64,000 nucleotides of DNA from Zhihengliuella sp. ISTPL4 (lineage in GTDB: Bacteria > Actinomycetota > Actinomycetes > Actinomycetales > Microbacteriaceae): contig NZ_CP025422.1 of NCBI RefSeq assembly GCF_002848265.1, forward strand, positions 2,076,727-2,140,726, written 5' to 3'. A program made the position numbers and the translations under genes. This document shows positions 7,910 to 16,389 of the stretch, one piece after another; within the stretch, counting starts at the first letter, position 1, and the number at the start of each line of letters is the position of its first letter. The notes below the pieces were generated by a model. That model was not told the origin of the DNA. It saw nothing but the letters and a program-made list of their open reading frames with translations, and searched no databases.

Positions 7910-8029
7910 GCGATCACCCTAGCGACCGTCGCGTCCGCTAGTCGACCACAGCGGCAACTCAATCCAAGGGCGCGCAACGCCCCAGTAACGCAGATGTGCA
8001 TGACCGGGGCGTTGCGGACGAGGGAAACC

Positions 8030-8452
8030 TCAGCTGGTGGGGTCGATCTCCTGGTGCTCGACGATCCACTTCTGCAGGCGCGGGTACACCCAGAACGAGT
8101 AGATGCCGACGGTGATCACGCAGAGGAAGAACCACTTGATCCAGTGGCCGAAGAGGCCGGGTGCAGATCCCGTGAAGCGCAGGCGCTGGCCGTTGATCCA
8201 GGTGTGCTTCGTCTTCCAGCGGTAGGTCATGACGACCGCCCAGGGGTAGCAAATGCCGAGAGTGAAGGCGGTGACGAGGAAGCCGGCGATGCCGACCCAA
8301 AGCCAGCTGCCGGCGCCGCCGGTGAAGCCGAACTGGAGGTGGGGCAGGCGGTTCGTGGCCTGTGCGGGCACGACTGCGGGTGCAGCGGCCTGAGCAGGCT
8401 GAACAGCAGACGGAGCTGCGGGCGCGCTCGTGATGATCTCGGGCGTGGACAT
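8030..8452 (-). CDS. DUF898-like membrane protein
   Basis: A 140-residue protein with an Ala/Pro-rich N-terminus (residues 1-38). At least two membrane helices follow: WLWVGIAGFLVTAFTLGICY and a second around WIKWFFLCVITVGIYSFWVY. An RWKTKHTWINGQRLRFTG segment lies between them. The combination of TLGICYPW and ING..LRFTG resembles the YjgN/DUF898 family of inner-membrane proteins of unknown function. ATG 8452 was chosen because AAAGGA lies 9 bases upstream; the earlier in-frame start at 8554 has no such site. Confidence 0.75.
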   Translation of the reverse strand: MSTPEIITSAPAAPSAVQPAQAAAPAVVPAQATNRLPHLQFGFTGGAGSWLWVGIAGFLVTAFTLGICYPWAVVMTYRWKTKHTWINGQRLRFTGSAPGLFGHWIKWFFLCVITVGIYSFWVYPRLQKWIVEHQEIDPTS

Positions 8453-8628
8453 GGGCGTTTCGGTCCTTTCATGCTGCTCAGGGCAGCCGGGCTCAGAGGG
8501 CACCGGGTGGTGCGCTCTGCGGGTGGCGAGGGGCGCAGAATGCACTATCGACATCTGCGGCCTCGCGGGTATACGTTCTGCTCAACCGCGGCGTGGGGAC
8601 GCGGGTTCTGGGGAAAGTGGGGACAGAG

Positions 8629-8664
8629 CAAGAGCCGCCCGAGAGGGATCACGGGCGGCTCTTG
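8629..8664 (-). terminator. strong hairpin after the 8682-9152 gene
   Basis: A perfect 13-bp inverted repeat (8629-8641 and 8652-8664) with a 10-base loop lies 18 bases past the stop of the next minus-strand gene. Three TGGGGA hexamers (8594, 8609, 8618) lie between it and the DUF898-like gene, in the position of that gene's promoter or leader. Confidence 0.75.
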
Positions 8665-8681
8665 CTGCGGGGGGGGTGAAG

Positions 8682-9152
8682 TCAGAACAGAGCGTCTGCG
8701 AGCTCCGCCGGAGTGCGGCAGGTGTGCTCTTCGAGAGCCGCCCGCAGGTTCGCAGTGGTGGTCGGCCAGCGGTACGTGTCGTGGTACTCGGGGTCGAACT
8801 TCAGTCCGAGCTTCGTCGGCAGCTGCCAGGCGGTCTCGGGATCGAGAACGACGAAGCTGGTGTGCTCGTGGAGACCGCCGAGCTCGAGGCCGAGGTTCAC
8901 GTACACCAGCTTCAGATTGCGACCGAGGTACTTGCGATGCACGGTCATCCCGCCTTGAAGGACCACCTTCAGCTGGATCGGAACTGCGATGAGATCCTCG
9001 TTGATCGCAACGGCATCCACGGGGGTGTCCTGCCGGTTGGGACGCGCGACGGTGATCTCAGCGCGCGAGAGGAAGTTCTCCAGCGCGCCGACGCCGGCGG
9101 CCTCGATGTAGTTGCGCGTGATGAGGTTGTCGGTGTGGAGGGTGTTTGCCAT
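8682..9152 (-). CDS. hypothetical protein (156 aa)
   Basis: No family recognised. The protein is soluble, with mixed alpha/beta character and segments such as VPIQLKVVLQGG and FVVLDPETAWQLP. The latter recalls proteins annotated as holding a restriction-endonuclease-like or DUF4365-type fold, but no catalytic motif can be called. ATG 9152 is supported by AAGGAG 5 bases upstream; an upstream in-frame start at 9230 would lack this. It ends in a strong hairpin terminator. Likely a single-gene unit within the accessory region. Confidence 0.65.
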   Translation of the reverse strand: MANTLHTDNLITRNYIEAAGVGALENFLSRAEITVARPNRQDTPVDAVAINEDLIAVPIQLKVVLQGGMTVHRKYLGRNLKLVYVNLGLELGGLHEHTSFVVLDPETAWQLPTKLGLKFDPEYHDTYRWPTTTANLRAALEEHTCRTPAELADALF

Positions 9153-9246
9153 GATGGCTCCTTCGTGTTGGTACTGCAGATGCCAGACGGTCTGTGTGGC
9201 ACTTCGAACTGTATGACTGGCCGCCGACATTCGCGCCAGCGAACGC

Positions 9247-9768
9247 CTAGTCAGCGAGGGAGGTGTCCATCCAGGTCTCCCAGTCGAGAGCTTCCTCTAC
9301 CTGGACGAACGCGATGGCGTCAGCGTCGGCTGCCGCCTGTTGCAGTTGGTCAGCAGGCACAGCCCTGGCGAGTGAATGCGCGAGCGCAGTGAACGGGTAG
9401 AGGCCGGCCGTCAGCCCTTCGGCCTCGAACAGACCCATCGGGTTGAGCCGCCCCGTTTCGTCGTGCGTGACAGCCAGACGCTGGTCATCTGCGGGCTGGA
9501 GGTCTCCCTGCAGCTGCACGCGCAGGATGCTTGCCTGCCGCGCAGCATGACGGAGTGCGACCATGGCGCCGCGTTCGGCAGAGGTGTCCGGAGTGATCGG
9601 GATCTGATCCTGGTTCAGGTAGCCCGCGCGCACGTGCGCGAGCACCGAAAGTTGAGCGTCTGTGGTGGCGGCGCCCGTCCTCGCGGGATCGCGCAGCACC
9701 ATGGTGAACTCGTCGATCAGCTCTGAGAGCGAAGGGGCGACGATGATCTCGGTTTGCATCGCAGTCAA
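9247..9768 (-). CDS. hypothetical protein (about 173 aa)
   Basis: Unrecognised soluble acidic protein with no membrane segment. The TTG at 9768 has AGGAG 6 bases upstream and is preferred. An ATG three codons later (9759) is the alternative but sits 15 bases from that site. It lies between another orphan gene and a frameshifted lipoprotein gene and shows no clear operon partner. Confidence 0.6.
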   Translation of the reverse strand: MTAMQTEIIVAPSLSELIDEFTMVLRDPARTGAATTDAQLSVLAHVRAGYLNQDQIPITPDTSAERGAMVALRHAARQASILRVQLQGDLQPADDQRLAVTHDETGRLNPMGLFEAEGLTAGLYPFTALAHSLARAVPADQLQQAAADADAIAFVQVEEALDWETWMDTSLAD

Positions 9769-9870
9769 TGTGAACTCCTGGCTCTCGGGGTCTGCGCCCA
9801 CCCTAGGGGTGCGGTCGGACGTTGATGGGGCGTGAACCGTGCGGCAGCTGAAGCGGTAGTACCGGCTCGC

Positions 9871-10498
9871 TCAGCCGGCCAGGCCGTCCAAGACGATCAT
9901 GGTGCGGGTTCCCGGGCTCTTGTCGACCCAGGACTGAACGATCGCGGTCGCCTCGGCCTTGCTGGTTCCGTTGTAGCCGTCCGTCTCGGCGTCTCCTGTT
10001 GACCAGCGCGGACGTTCGGGCCCGCCTTGGGGATCGGCGTTCATCGCATGGATGACGAGAACGATGTGGCGCCCGACGGCTTCTTCTTGTACCTTCTCGG
10101 CCTCCCGGAAACGGATCGCTACGCTGTTGTTGGCCCTCGAGGTGACCAGCTGCGGCCGTCCGACCTCCATCAGGATGCCTGCTACTGCGTCGTGGACGTT
10201 CTTCGGCAACGGCTCGTTCCTCTTGAGGTACACCCTACTCGCCGGAGGGCATCTGGTACGCCCTGTCGTCGGCGAAGCCGGACCAGTCAGCGTTGATGGT
10301 CGCTGCCAGCTCCGCGTCGATCGCATCGCCGCTCTTCTTGCCTTCCAGCGGGTCAGTCGGCCTCGTCGGAATCGGGCTCACTGTGGCGGCCGGCTTCGAG
10401 GAGGTGTCTGCTGCGGGAGTAGCGCCTGCTGCGCAGCCGGTGAGTGCGAGCGATGCAGCCAGAGCGAGGGCGACGATGCCGGTGGTCTTGGGGAGCAT
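9871..10498 (-). pseudogene. lipoprotein gene broken by a frameshift
   Basis: The first part (10235-10498) encodes an 87-residue frame with a textbook lipoprotein signal: ALAASLALTGC, lipobox cysteine at about residue 22. It ends abruptly in MPSGE-stop. An overlapping frame on the same strand continues without a start as SRVYLKRNEPLPKNVHDAVAG and runs to 9871. Joining the two by a one-base shift near 10235-10260 gives a single lipoprotein of about 208 residues. The break could be a real mutation or a sequencing error. Function is unknown; no conserved domain was recognised. Confidence 0.6.
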
Positions 10499-10638
10499 GG
10501 ATGACGTTCCTGTCTCGGTTAAAGGACTGCTGAGGACTATCGGCCGGATCGGCCGGAGGATTACTCGGATCCTGGCATGAAGCCGAGCACGGGCATGGGA
10601 GGCGGGCGTACCGGCCGAGCGCTGATACGTTCAGCCCT

Positions 10639-11001
10639 ATGGCTCGCAAGATCATCCACCAGCTCGTCGACGACATCGACGGTGAACTTATCGACGACGG
10701 CGAAGGCGAGACGGTGACTTTCTCGATCGGCGGCACGGCGTACGAGATCGACCTCTCGGAGAAGAACGCCGCGGGGATGCGCGAGGCGCTGGATCCGTGG
10801 ATCTCGAAGGCCCGCCGGGTTTCGAGCTCTGCGGCAGCACGTGGCAACGGCCGCGCGGGCCGCGGTGGCCAGCGCAGCACCGGGGCAGCGAAGCGCGACC
10901 TCACCGCCGTGCGCACATGGGCGCGCGAGAACGGGCACGAGGTCTCGGACCGCGGCCGCGTGCCGAGCACAGTGCTCGAGGCATACGACGCCGCGCGCTG
11001 A
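10639..11001 (+). CDS. lsr2: Lsr2-family nucleoid-associated protein
   Basis: A 120-residue actinobacterial H-NS analogue that bridges AT-rich DNA and silences acquired genes. The N-terminal dimerisation part starts MARKIIHQLVDDIDG. A basic Gly/Arg linker (residues 62-85) leads to the C-terminal AT-hook-like DNA-binding domain with the RGR motif in VSDRGRVPSTV. All hallmarks are present and the length is normal. Its location inside an accessory region suggests it may be an extra copy carried by the island rather than the chromosomal one; this cannot be decided from the window. Confidence 0.92.
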   Translation: MARKIIHQLVDDIDGELIDDGEGETVTFSIGGTAYEIDLSEKNAAGMREALDPWISKARRVSSSAAARGNGRAGRGGQRSTGAAKRDLTAVRTWARENGHEVSDRGRVPSTVLEAYDAAR

Positions 11002-11119
11002 TCGCGCCCGGCGGGATCGACGCTCGGGCATAGCGTGCCGTCTGCGTCCTGCCAAGGGCCTGCTCGTGGCCACTCGGGGCCCAGCATGATGGCTGGACAC
11101 CTGAGCGATCGGAGGCAGC

Positions 11120-11347
11120 ATGCCCATTGGAGACGTGGAGACCTATCACCAGGACGGCGCCTGGTACAACCGGGTGACCGGTGACGCCGCGGCGACGGGC
11201 GGCTCGTACCGCACCAAGGCAGCGGCGGTCGAGGCGGGGCGCGAACTCGCGCGCGACCGCAAGGTCGAGCACATCATCAAGAACGAGAACGGGCAGATCG
11301 CCGAGCGCAACAGCTACGGCAACGACCCGCGCGACAGCAAGGGCTGA
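11120..11347 (+). CDS. small DUF2188-like protein
   Basis: A 75-residue basic protein with the segment WYNRVTGD, then SYRTKAAAVEAGRELAR and a HIIKNENGQIAERNSYG tail. This is the layout of DUF2188 proteins: a short aromatic strand, a helix carrying an AxxxGRxLAR pattern and an I-x-E/D-R-x-S-Y-G ending. Function is unknown. It lies 2 bases before the DNA ligase gene and is almost certainly co-transcribed with it. SD-like GGAGG sits before the ATG. Confidence 0.75.
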   Translation: MPIGDVETYHQDGAWYNRVTGDAAATGGSYRTKAAAVEAGRELARDRKVEHIIKNENGQIAERNSYGNDPRDSKG

Positions 11348-11349
11348 GC

Positions 11350-12366
11350 ATGGCGCTGCCGGCCGAGCTGCAGCCGCCCTTCGAGGTGGCGCTGGCTCGG
11401 CCGGTCTCGTCTATCCCGGCAGCAGGGGCTCTGCCCGGCGGCTCGAGGTACGAACCGAAATGGGATGGCTTCAGGCTCTGCATCGTCGTCGACGAGCAGG
11501 TCTCGCTGTGGTCGCGCCAGGGCAAAGACCTCACGAAGCGGTTCCCCGACCTCGTGGCGGCCGCAGAGCAGCTTCCTGACGGCGTGATCCTCGACGGCGA
11601 GGTCGTCTTCTGGTCTCCCGAGGGACGGCTCGAGTTCGATGCGCTCCTTCGCCGGCTGAACGCCGGCGGCAAGCGACTGCGAGAGCTCGTGCACGCAGAG
11701 CCGGTGTCCTATGCTGCGTTCGATGTGCTCGCCGTGGCGGGCAGGGACACCCGGGGCCTCGGTCTGAACGGGCGCCGGGAACTGCTCGAGGAGCTGGCGC
11801 AGGACTGGTCACCGCCGCTGAACCTGTCGCCGATCACGAGTGATCCTGCGGAGGCTGAGCGGTGGTTCGACGCGCTCGTGCCCTCCGGGGTTGAGGGCCT
11901 GGTGGTCAAGGGCGGAGCACAGGCGTATCGAGGCGGGCAACGCGACTGGGTGAAGGTGAAGCACCGCGATACCCGCGACGTCGTCTGCGGCGCCGTGATC
12001 GGCAGCCGAGAGCGTCCACGGGAGCTCGTGCTGGGCCTGCCCGTGAAGGGCGAGCTGCGCATCGTCGGTCGCTCGAGCGTGCTCCCGGCTGCCGCGTCTC
12101 GCGCGCTCGGTGAGATCCTGCAGGCACCAGGGGGCGATCACCCGTGGCCCGCCGAGGTGAAGACCGGCGCGCTCAGCAGGTTCAACCGCGACGGCCGCGG
12201 TCCCGTGGCGCTCACACTCGTCGAGCCGATCGTTGTCGAGATCTCCGCCGACACCGCGACGACCGGGTACTCGTTTCGGCATGCCGTGCGGTTCGTGCGG
12301 GCACGGCCGGAGGTGCCGGTGGAGGAGGTCGACGCAGGCGACGATGTCTCTATCGGGGTTATCTAG
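11350..12366 (+). CDS. ATP-dependent DNA ligase (LigC/LigD ligase-domain type)
   Basis: A 338-residue ATP-dependent ligase. Motif I is EPKWDG with the adenylated lysine at about residue 37. Further nucleotidyl-transferase motifs follow: DGEVVFW near 75, FDVLA near 120, EGLVVKG near 180 and WVKVKHR near 200. An OB-fold region occupies the last 110 residues. It lacks polymerase or nuclease modules, so it is a stand-alone ligase like actinobacterial LigC rather than a full LigD. It probably acts in end joining or base-excision repair. It follows a DUF2188 gene by 2 bases. Confidence 0.9.
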   Translation: MALPAELQPPFEVALARPVSSIPAAGALPGGSRYEPKWDGFRLCIVVDEQVSLWSRQGKDLTKRFPDLVAAAEQLPDGVILDGEVVFWSPEGRLEFDALLRRLNAGGKRLRELVHAEPVSYAAFDVLAVAGRDTRGLGLNGRRELLEELAQDWSPPLNLSPITSDPAEAERWFDALVPSGVEGLVVKGGAQAYRGGQRDWVKVKHRDTRDVVCGAVIGSRERPRELVLGLPVKGELRIVGRSSVLPAAASRALGEILQAPGGDHPWPAEVKTGALSRFNRDGRGPVALTLVEPIVVEISADTATTGYSFRHAVRFVRARPEVPVEEVDAGDDVSIGVI

Positions 12367-12684
12367 TGCCGTGCGCTGCGCCGTACGCGGAGATCGTATG
12401 GGCATTCGTCCGACCGAGCTTCCTAAGGCTGGTCGCTGGCCGGCGCCGCGGAGCCCTTCGACCGGCATTGCGGGCGGGTGATGATCTGCGCGCTCAGCTG
12501 GCACAGTGCTCGAATTTGAACGTGGGCCGGGACAAAATGTCCCGAAGGCGACCGAAGTACCGTATTTGGATCTGAGAAACGGTACGCAGATATTCCCCGG
12601 TCAGCGTGCATATCTGGGGCCGTTCAGGCAGTCAGGTGTACCGGCGATGAAATCCGGATACGGTACGCCGCGGCAGGGGTTTTC

Positions 12685-12700
12685 CCTTGAGATCTCAAGG
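12685..12700. repeat. 16-bp perfect palindrome
   Basis: CCTTGAGATCTCAAGG is its own reverse complement with no spacer. It lies within the CGGTAC cluster and could be a dimeric regulator site. Confidence 0.5.
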
Positions 12701-12756
12701 TTCTGAAGATATGGAGGGAGGGATGTAACCGATGTACCGCGATATCTCGAAAACTC

Positions 12757-12792
12757 CACACATGCGCGCGCACGCACGCGCACACGCATGTA
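12757..12792. other. 36-base strictly alternating purine-pyrimidine tract
   Basis: Every step from 12757 to 12792 alternates pyrimidine and purine, mostly CG and CA steps, bounded by CATG near each end. Such tracts favour Z-DNA under negative supercoiling. The tract sits in the middle of the gene-free region and is probably regulatory or structural. Confidence 0.55.
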
Positions 12793-13246
12793 ATCCTTCG
12801 GATCCGCCGGTACATTCGGTACATGTCCGCCTTAGGCCCGGCCAGCGCGCATTTCTGAGCATCAGCGCTGCGGTACGTAAACGGGTACACGCGAGCAGAG
12901 CCCAGCGTGCACGGTCGCAGAATAGGCTTCTGACCGGGCGTTTGCAGACTTGTCGTGGCGAGGAGCTGCGTACCAGCATCGCCGGTACATTTCTATATCG
13001 ATCGACATACCCAGCCGATCCATCTAGCGGACGCCGGCACTGTGCTGCATCGGATAGGCGTTGCGTCGGCCACATGCCAGGTGATGTCCGTGGCTGCTCA
13101 TAGGATGAGCACAGCACCACTCGACGAGCGGTGTAAGGGGACCCGGGTCAAGGGGTCAGTATTCGATCGTGCGCTTTGCGCACACGATCGCCGGCCTACT
13201 CGGGACGCTGCAGCGCGTGAGGCTTCGCCGGCGGGACGGTGGAGAG

Positions 13247-14713
13247 ATGACGAGCACTCCAGTGGCGGGCTGGTATCCAGACCCAGCTGACTCCTCGCAG
13301 ATGCGCTGGTGGGACGGCGCCGCGTGGACTGCGCAGACGCGGTCGATCCCTCAGCCCGCTGCACCGTCCGGCCTGCAGACACTCCCACCGCCGGTCACCG
13401 GCACGGCGTTCTCCGCTGGAGCTAGCGGAGAGTCCGGTGAGAAGGCCCGGAAGAAGCTTCCCCTGTGGGCGTGGGCCGTGATCGGCATCCTGACGCTAGC
13501 GGTGGGGATACTCCTCTCCCCCATCTTCACGGTGCTGTGGCTCGTAGTGCTGATCACGGGCATCGTCGCGCTGGCGAAGAACACTCCGACCTGGCTACGA
13601 CTGCGAAGCCGGAAGACGGCGACCATCGTCACCGCTATCTCCGCCGTGTGCTTCCTGCTCACCGGCAGCGTCGCAAACGCCGTCATCGGCGGCAACGCTG
13701 ACCGCCCGACTGATGCTTCTCCGGCAACGACAGCTCTGGAGAGCCCTGCTCTGCCGTCGCCGTCCGCGGAGCCCACCGAGATCTGGACACCGGCCGCCGT
13801 CGAGGAGGCAGAGCCTGTGCCGTTCGCGGGTGACTCGTCGACGGTCGCCGACACCTCGAGCACCGCGGGCATGACGGCGATTGAGGTGCTGGAGACTCTG
13901 CCGGTGAAGGGCAGGGCGGCGAAGACCGGCTACGACCGCGACCTGTTCGGCCAGCGCTGGCTGGACGTCGACCGCAACGGCTGCGACACCCGCAACGACA
14001 TCCTCGCACGCGACCTCACCGCCATCTCACGCTCGGGCGTGTGCCGGGTGGTTTCAGGCACGCTGGCGGACCCGTTCACCGGTCAGGCGATCAGCTTCGT
14101 CCGCGGCCAGGGCACCAGCGAGCTCGTGCAGATCGACCACGTCGTTGCTCTCTCGGACGCCTGGCAGAAGGGCGCGCAGCAGCTCACAGCGGACCAGCGC
14201 CTAACCTTCGCGAACGATCCTCTGAACCTCCTCGCCGTCGACGGGTCTGCGAACGCGCAGAAGGGCGACGGCGATGCAGCGACCTGGTTGCCCAAGAACA
14301 CGGGCTTCCGTTGTGAATACGTTGCCCGTCAGGTCGCGGTGAAAGCGACATACGGGCTGTGGGTCACGCAGGCCGAGCACGATGCGATCGCTCGCGTGCT
14401 GAGCACGTGCCCAGAGGAGCCGGTGCTCACCTCAGGCTTCGCGAAGGTCGTGCCGGTGAAGCAGGAGCCGGCTCCTGCACCCACTCCTGTGCCAGCACCT
14501 ATCAAGGAAGAACCCGCACCTGCCCCCAAGCCCGCAGCTCCGGTGCCTGCAGCACCGGCGCCTGCTCCCGCGCCTGTGGAGAAGGCGCCCGTGTCCGTCT
14601 ACTACGAGAACTGCACCGCGGTCCGCGCTGCGGGTGCTGCGCCCATTCACACCGGAGACCCGGGATACTCTCGCAAGCTCGACCGCGATGGTGACGGGGT
14701 GGCCTGCGAGTAG
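13247..14713 (+). CDS. membrane-anchored HNH-type nuclease with DUF2510 and Excalibur domains
   Basis: A 488-residue protein. DUF2510 (GWYPDP...MRWWDG..W) covers residues 5-32. Two or three membrane helices lie at 72-111 and 124-148. A Pro/Ser/Thr-rich stretch leads to a GmrSD-C/DUF1524-type nuclease domain at about 215-395, with the catalytic IDHVVALSDAW at 295-305 and a downstream N-x-L-x-A-V/N-x-x-K pattern. A Pro/Ala repeat linker (400-450) precedes an Excalibur calcium-binding motif ending DRDGDGVACE. ATG 13247 follows GGTGGAGAG. The nuclease would lie outside the cytoplasm and degrade extracellular or incoming DNA. It stands alone after the gene-free region. Confidence 0.85.
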   Translation: MTSTPVAGWYPDPADSSQMRWWDGAAWTAQTRSIPQPAAPSGLQTLPPPVTGTAFSAGASGESGEKARKKLPLWAWAVIGILTLAVGILLSPIFTVLWLVVLITGIVALAKNTPTWLRLRSRKTATIVTAISAVCFLLTGSVANAVIGGNADRPTDASPATTALESPALPSPSAEPTEIWTPAAVEEAEPVPFAGDSSTVADTSSTAGMTAIEVLETLPVKGRAAKTGYDRDLFGQRWLDVDRNGCDTRNDILARDLTAISRSGVCRVVSGTLADPFTGQAISFVRGQGTSELVQIDHVVALSDAWQKGAQQLTADQRLTFANDPLNLLAVDGSANAQKGDGDAATWLPKNTGFRCEYVARQVAVKATYGLWVTQAEHDAIARVLSTCPEEPVLTSGFAKVVPVKQEPAPAPTPVPAPIKEEPAPAPKPAAPVPAAPAPAPAPVEKAPVSVYYENCTAVRAAGAAPIHTGDPGYSRKLDRDGDGVACE

Positions 14714-14821
14714 CTGCCATGACTCGGGGTTAGTCAGCTCGCACCGACGACGCCTGATACTTCCGAACCGTGGTTCAGATGCCGTGCGTAACCGTGGAGC
14801 CTGCCGGGCGTGCCGCGGGGC

Positions 14822-15586
14822 TCAGCGCACCCTGGTCTCCACCGGCTCCAGCAGGAACAGCGGGTCTACGAATGCGCCAACCCGGGCGATGACGTGCACG
14901 TGGGTGCCGACGCCAATCGTGTCGGGAGCTCGACCTGTCAGGTGCAGGTCGTTTGTGGTGTTGACGTCGCGGAACTGGAAGCTCGGGCCACCATTCGAGT
15001 GAGTCTCGCTGTAATCCCCGTAGGTGATGAGGATGTCGTATCGAGTCGAGTATCCCTCGTGATTGTTCATCGCTCCGATCGACCCATCGAACTCGATCAG
15101 CCGGCCAGAGTATTGCCTGGCAAATGCCTCGACAGTCGGTCCGTCGGCGGGACCTGTGAGAAGAGCCGCGAGGTCGGGATTGTTCTCGATTGTCAACGGA
15201 GCCTCCTCGACTGGCGCCGTTGCGATGGGCTCCTCCGGCCCCTCCGAGGGCTCATCGCGCGGCGCAATAGTCCCCGCGCTGGAGGTGCTCGCCGGCGCCG
15301 GGGGCTCATCGTCGTCACCGCCGGTGATCGCAGCCATGATGCCGATGAACGTGAAGAGAATCATAAGGACCCCCCCAAGGATCGCGTACATCTTCCACGG
15401 TGTCTGCGGCTTGGGGCGGCGGAAGACGAGCTCGGTGCGTAGCTTGCCGGGCTTCTGCGTGACGGACTCCCAGCCGTCCTTCTCCCACTTCGAGATCGTG
15501 AACCTCTCGGTGCCACGGACCGTCTGGACGCTCCTTGTCTCATACTTCACCGACTCGGACTCACGGCGCACGTCACTGTCCGTCAT
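14822..15586 (-). CDS. membrane protein with DUF4839-like extracytoplasmic domain
   Basis: A 254-residue protein. A polar, charged N-terminus (1-65) is followed by one membrane helix (about 66-88, MYAILGGVLMILFTFIGIMAA) and an acidic Pro/Ser/Glu-rich linker. The C-terminal domain (about 125-250) carries the EFDGSIGAM, YDILITYGDY and GVGTHVHVIARV segments typical of DUF4839. The function of that family is unknown. ATG 15586 has GGGAG upstream. It is convergent with the HNH nuclease gene, from which it is separated by about 110 bases. Confidence 0.75.
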   Translation of the reverse strand: MTDSDVRRESESVKYETRSVQTVRGTERFTISKWEKDGWESVTQKPGKLRTELVFRRPKPQTPWKMYAILGGVLMILFTFIGIMAAITGGDDDEPPAPASTSSAGTIAPRDEPSEGPEEPIATAPVEEAPLTIENNPDLAALLTGPADGPTVEAFARQYSGRLIEFDGSIGAMNNHEGYSTRYDILITYGDYSETHSNGGPSFQFRDVNTTNDLHLTGRAPDTIGVGTHVHVIARVGAFVDPLFLLEPVETRVR

Positions 15587-15781
15587 TGGGTTCTCCCTCT
15601 CCACATCCCGGGAGAACAGCTCACCGCCGGGTCATGGGGAGCATATCGGCTGGACGGTCAGTCCGAGAACGGACGCGAGCATCTGTCGTCTCATCCCGGT
15701 CAGGGCTTCAGCGATGCGCAACAGTGCGCAGATGGATCAGCCCGGAAAGCGCCCGCTGCAGCGCTTGAGTGTGCACGACGG

Positions 15782-16294
15782 CTACGTGAGCGGATACGCG
15801 ACCACATCGGCGAGGCGATACCGCGCCCACCCGTCGCCGTCAGGTGCATCCCACTGAAGACTCCGGCCGGCGCGGTTCAGGCGGTCGTGCTCGTCCTTGC
15901 TCACCCAGCACTTCCGCATGAGCTGATCGAAGATCGACAATAGATGCTCTGGCGACGTGGCAGGTCCTCCCGCGATCGGCTCCTGGTGCGTGTTCGAACG
16001 CGGGTCAGCCTGGCTCGGATCGACGATCTCGACGATGATCCGCTTGAACGGGATCACATGCTCGATGACCCGTTCGGCCGGCGCTAGCCCCATCGCGTCC
16101 CTGGTCGCGAAGGTCACCCTGTGTCCATGGTCGAGTACGCGAAGCATCTGCCGGAGCTGGCGCGGGTACCCTCCCGATCCTTTGGTCCACAGGTTGCCGC
16201 CGGCGGCCAGGTGCGGCCGGACCTCCGTCTCAATGAGCTCGAAGGCCGCCCTCGCGGCGCGGCCACGGCGCCCATCGGGACGCGATTTGTTCAT
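15782..16294 (-). CDS. hypothetical protein (170 aa)
   Basis: Soluble, basic N-terminus, no recognised domain. The ATG is preceded by AAAGGA at a good distance. It is divergent from the GIY-YIG nuclease gene across 95 bases, so the two may share a control region. The segment VTFATRDAMGLAPAERVIEHVIPFKRIIVEIV suggests an alpha/beta fold with an H-V-I-P strand reminiscent of restriction or HNH-associated proteins, but no catalytic set can be called. Confidence 0.65.
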   Translation of the reverse strand: MNKSRPDGRRGRAARAAFELIETEVRPHLAAGGNLWTKGSGGYPRQLRQMLRVLDHGHRVTFATRDAMGLAPAERVIEHVIPFKRIIVEIVDPSQADPRSNTHQEPIAGGPATSPEHLLSIFDQLMRKCWVSKDEHDRLNRAGRSLQWDAPDGDGWARYRLADVVAYPLT

Positions 16295-16389
16295 GGTGTG
16301 ATCCTTTCACCGACGGAGACCGGGGCGTATCCGTAGAGTGACCGGGAGGGCGTCTGTTCGCTCGTCGCCGGCACGGATGGGAGCACCGC

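Larger units (their letters stand above)
12557..12988. repeat. cluster of nine CGGTAC/GTACCG hexamers
   Basis: The hexamer occurs at 12557, 12580, 12638, 12661, 12734, 12808, 12817, 12871 and 12983 in either orientation. Three read CGGTACAT. The pair at 12808 and 12817 forms a direct repeat with 9-base spacing. A random expectation for this length is below one, so the cluster looks functional, for example as iteron-like or regulator-binding sites. Confidence 0.6.
12367..13246. other. 880-base gene-free region with clustered sequence signals
   Basis: No convincing coding frame was found. Visible elements are an inverted repeat CGGGACA-AAA-TGTCCCG (12528-12544), nine CGGTAC hexamers (12557-12988), a 16-bp palindrome (12685-12700) and a 36-base alternating purine-pyrimidine tract (12757-12792). 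Base composition is more balanced than the flanks. It sits between a DNA ligase and a nuclease gene and may be a control, maintenance or attachment region of the island. Confidence 0.6.

Noticed and set aside
12506-13103. Two plus-strand frames of 66 and 123 codons in the gene-free region
   Set aside because: Their peptides are low-complexity (His/Arg/Ala from the alternating tract) with no start signal and they run through the hexamer array and palindrome.
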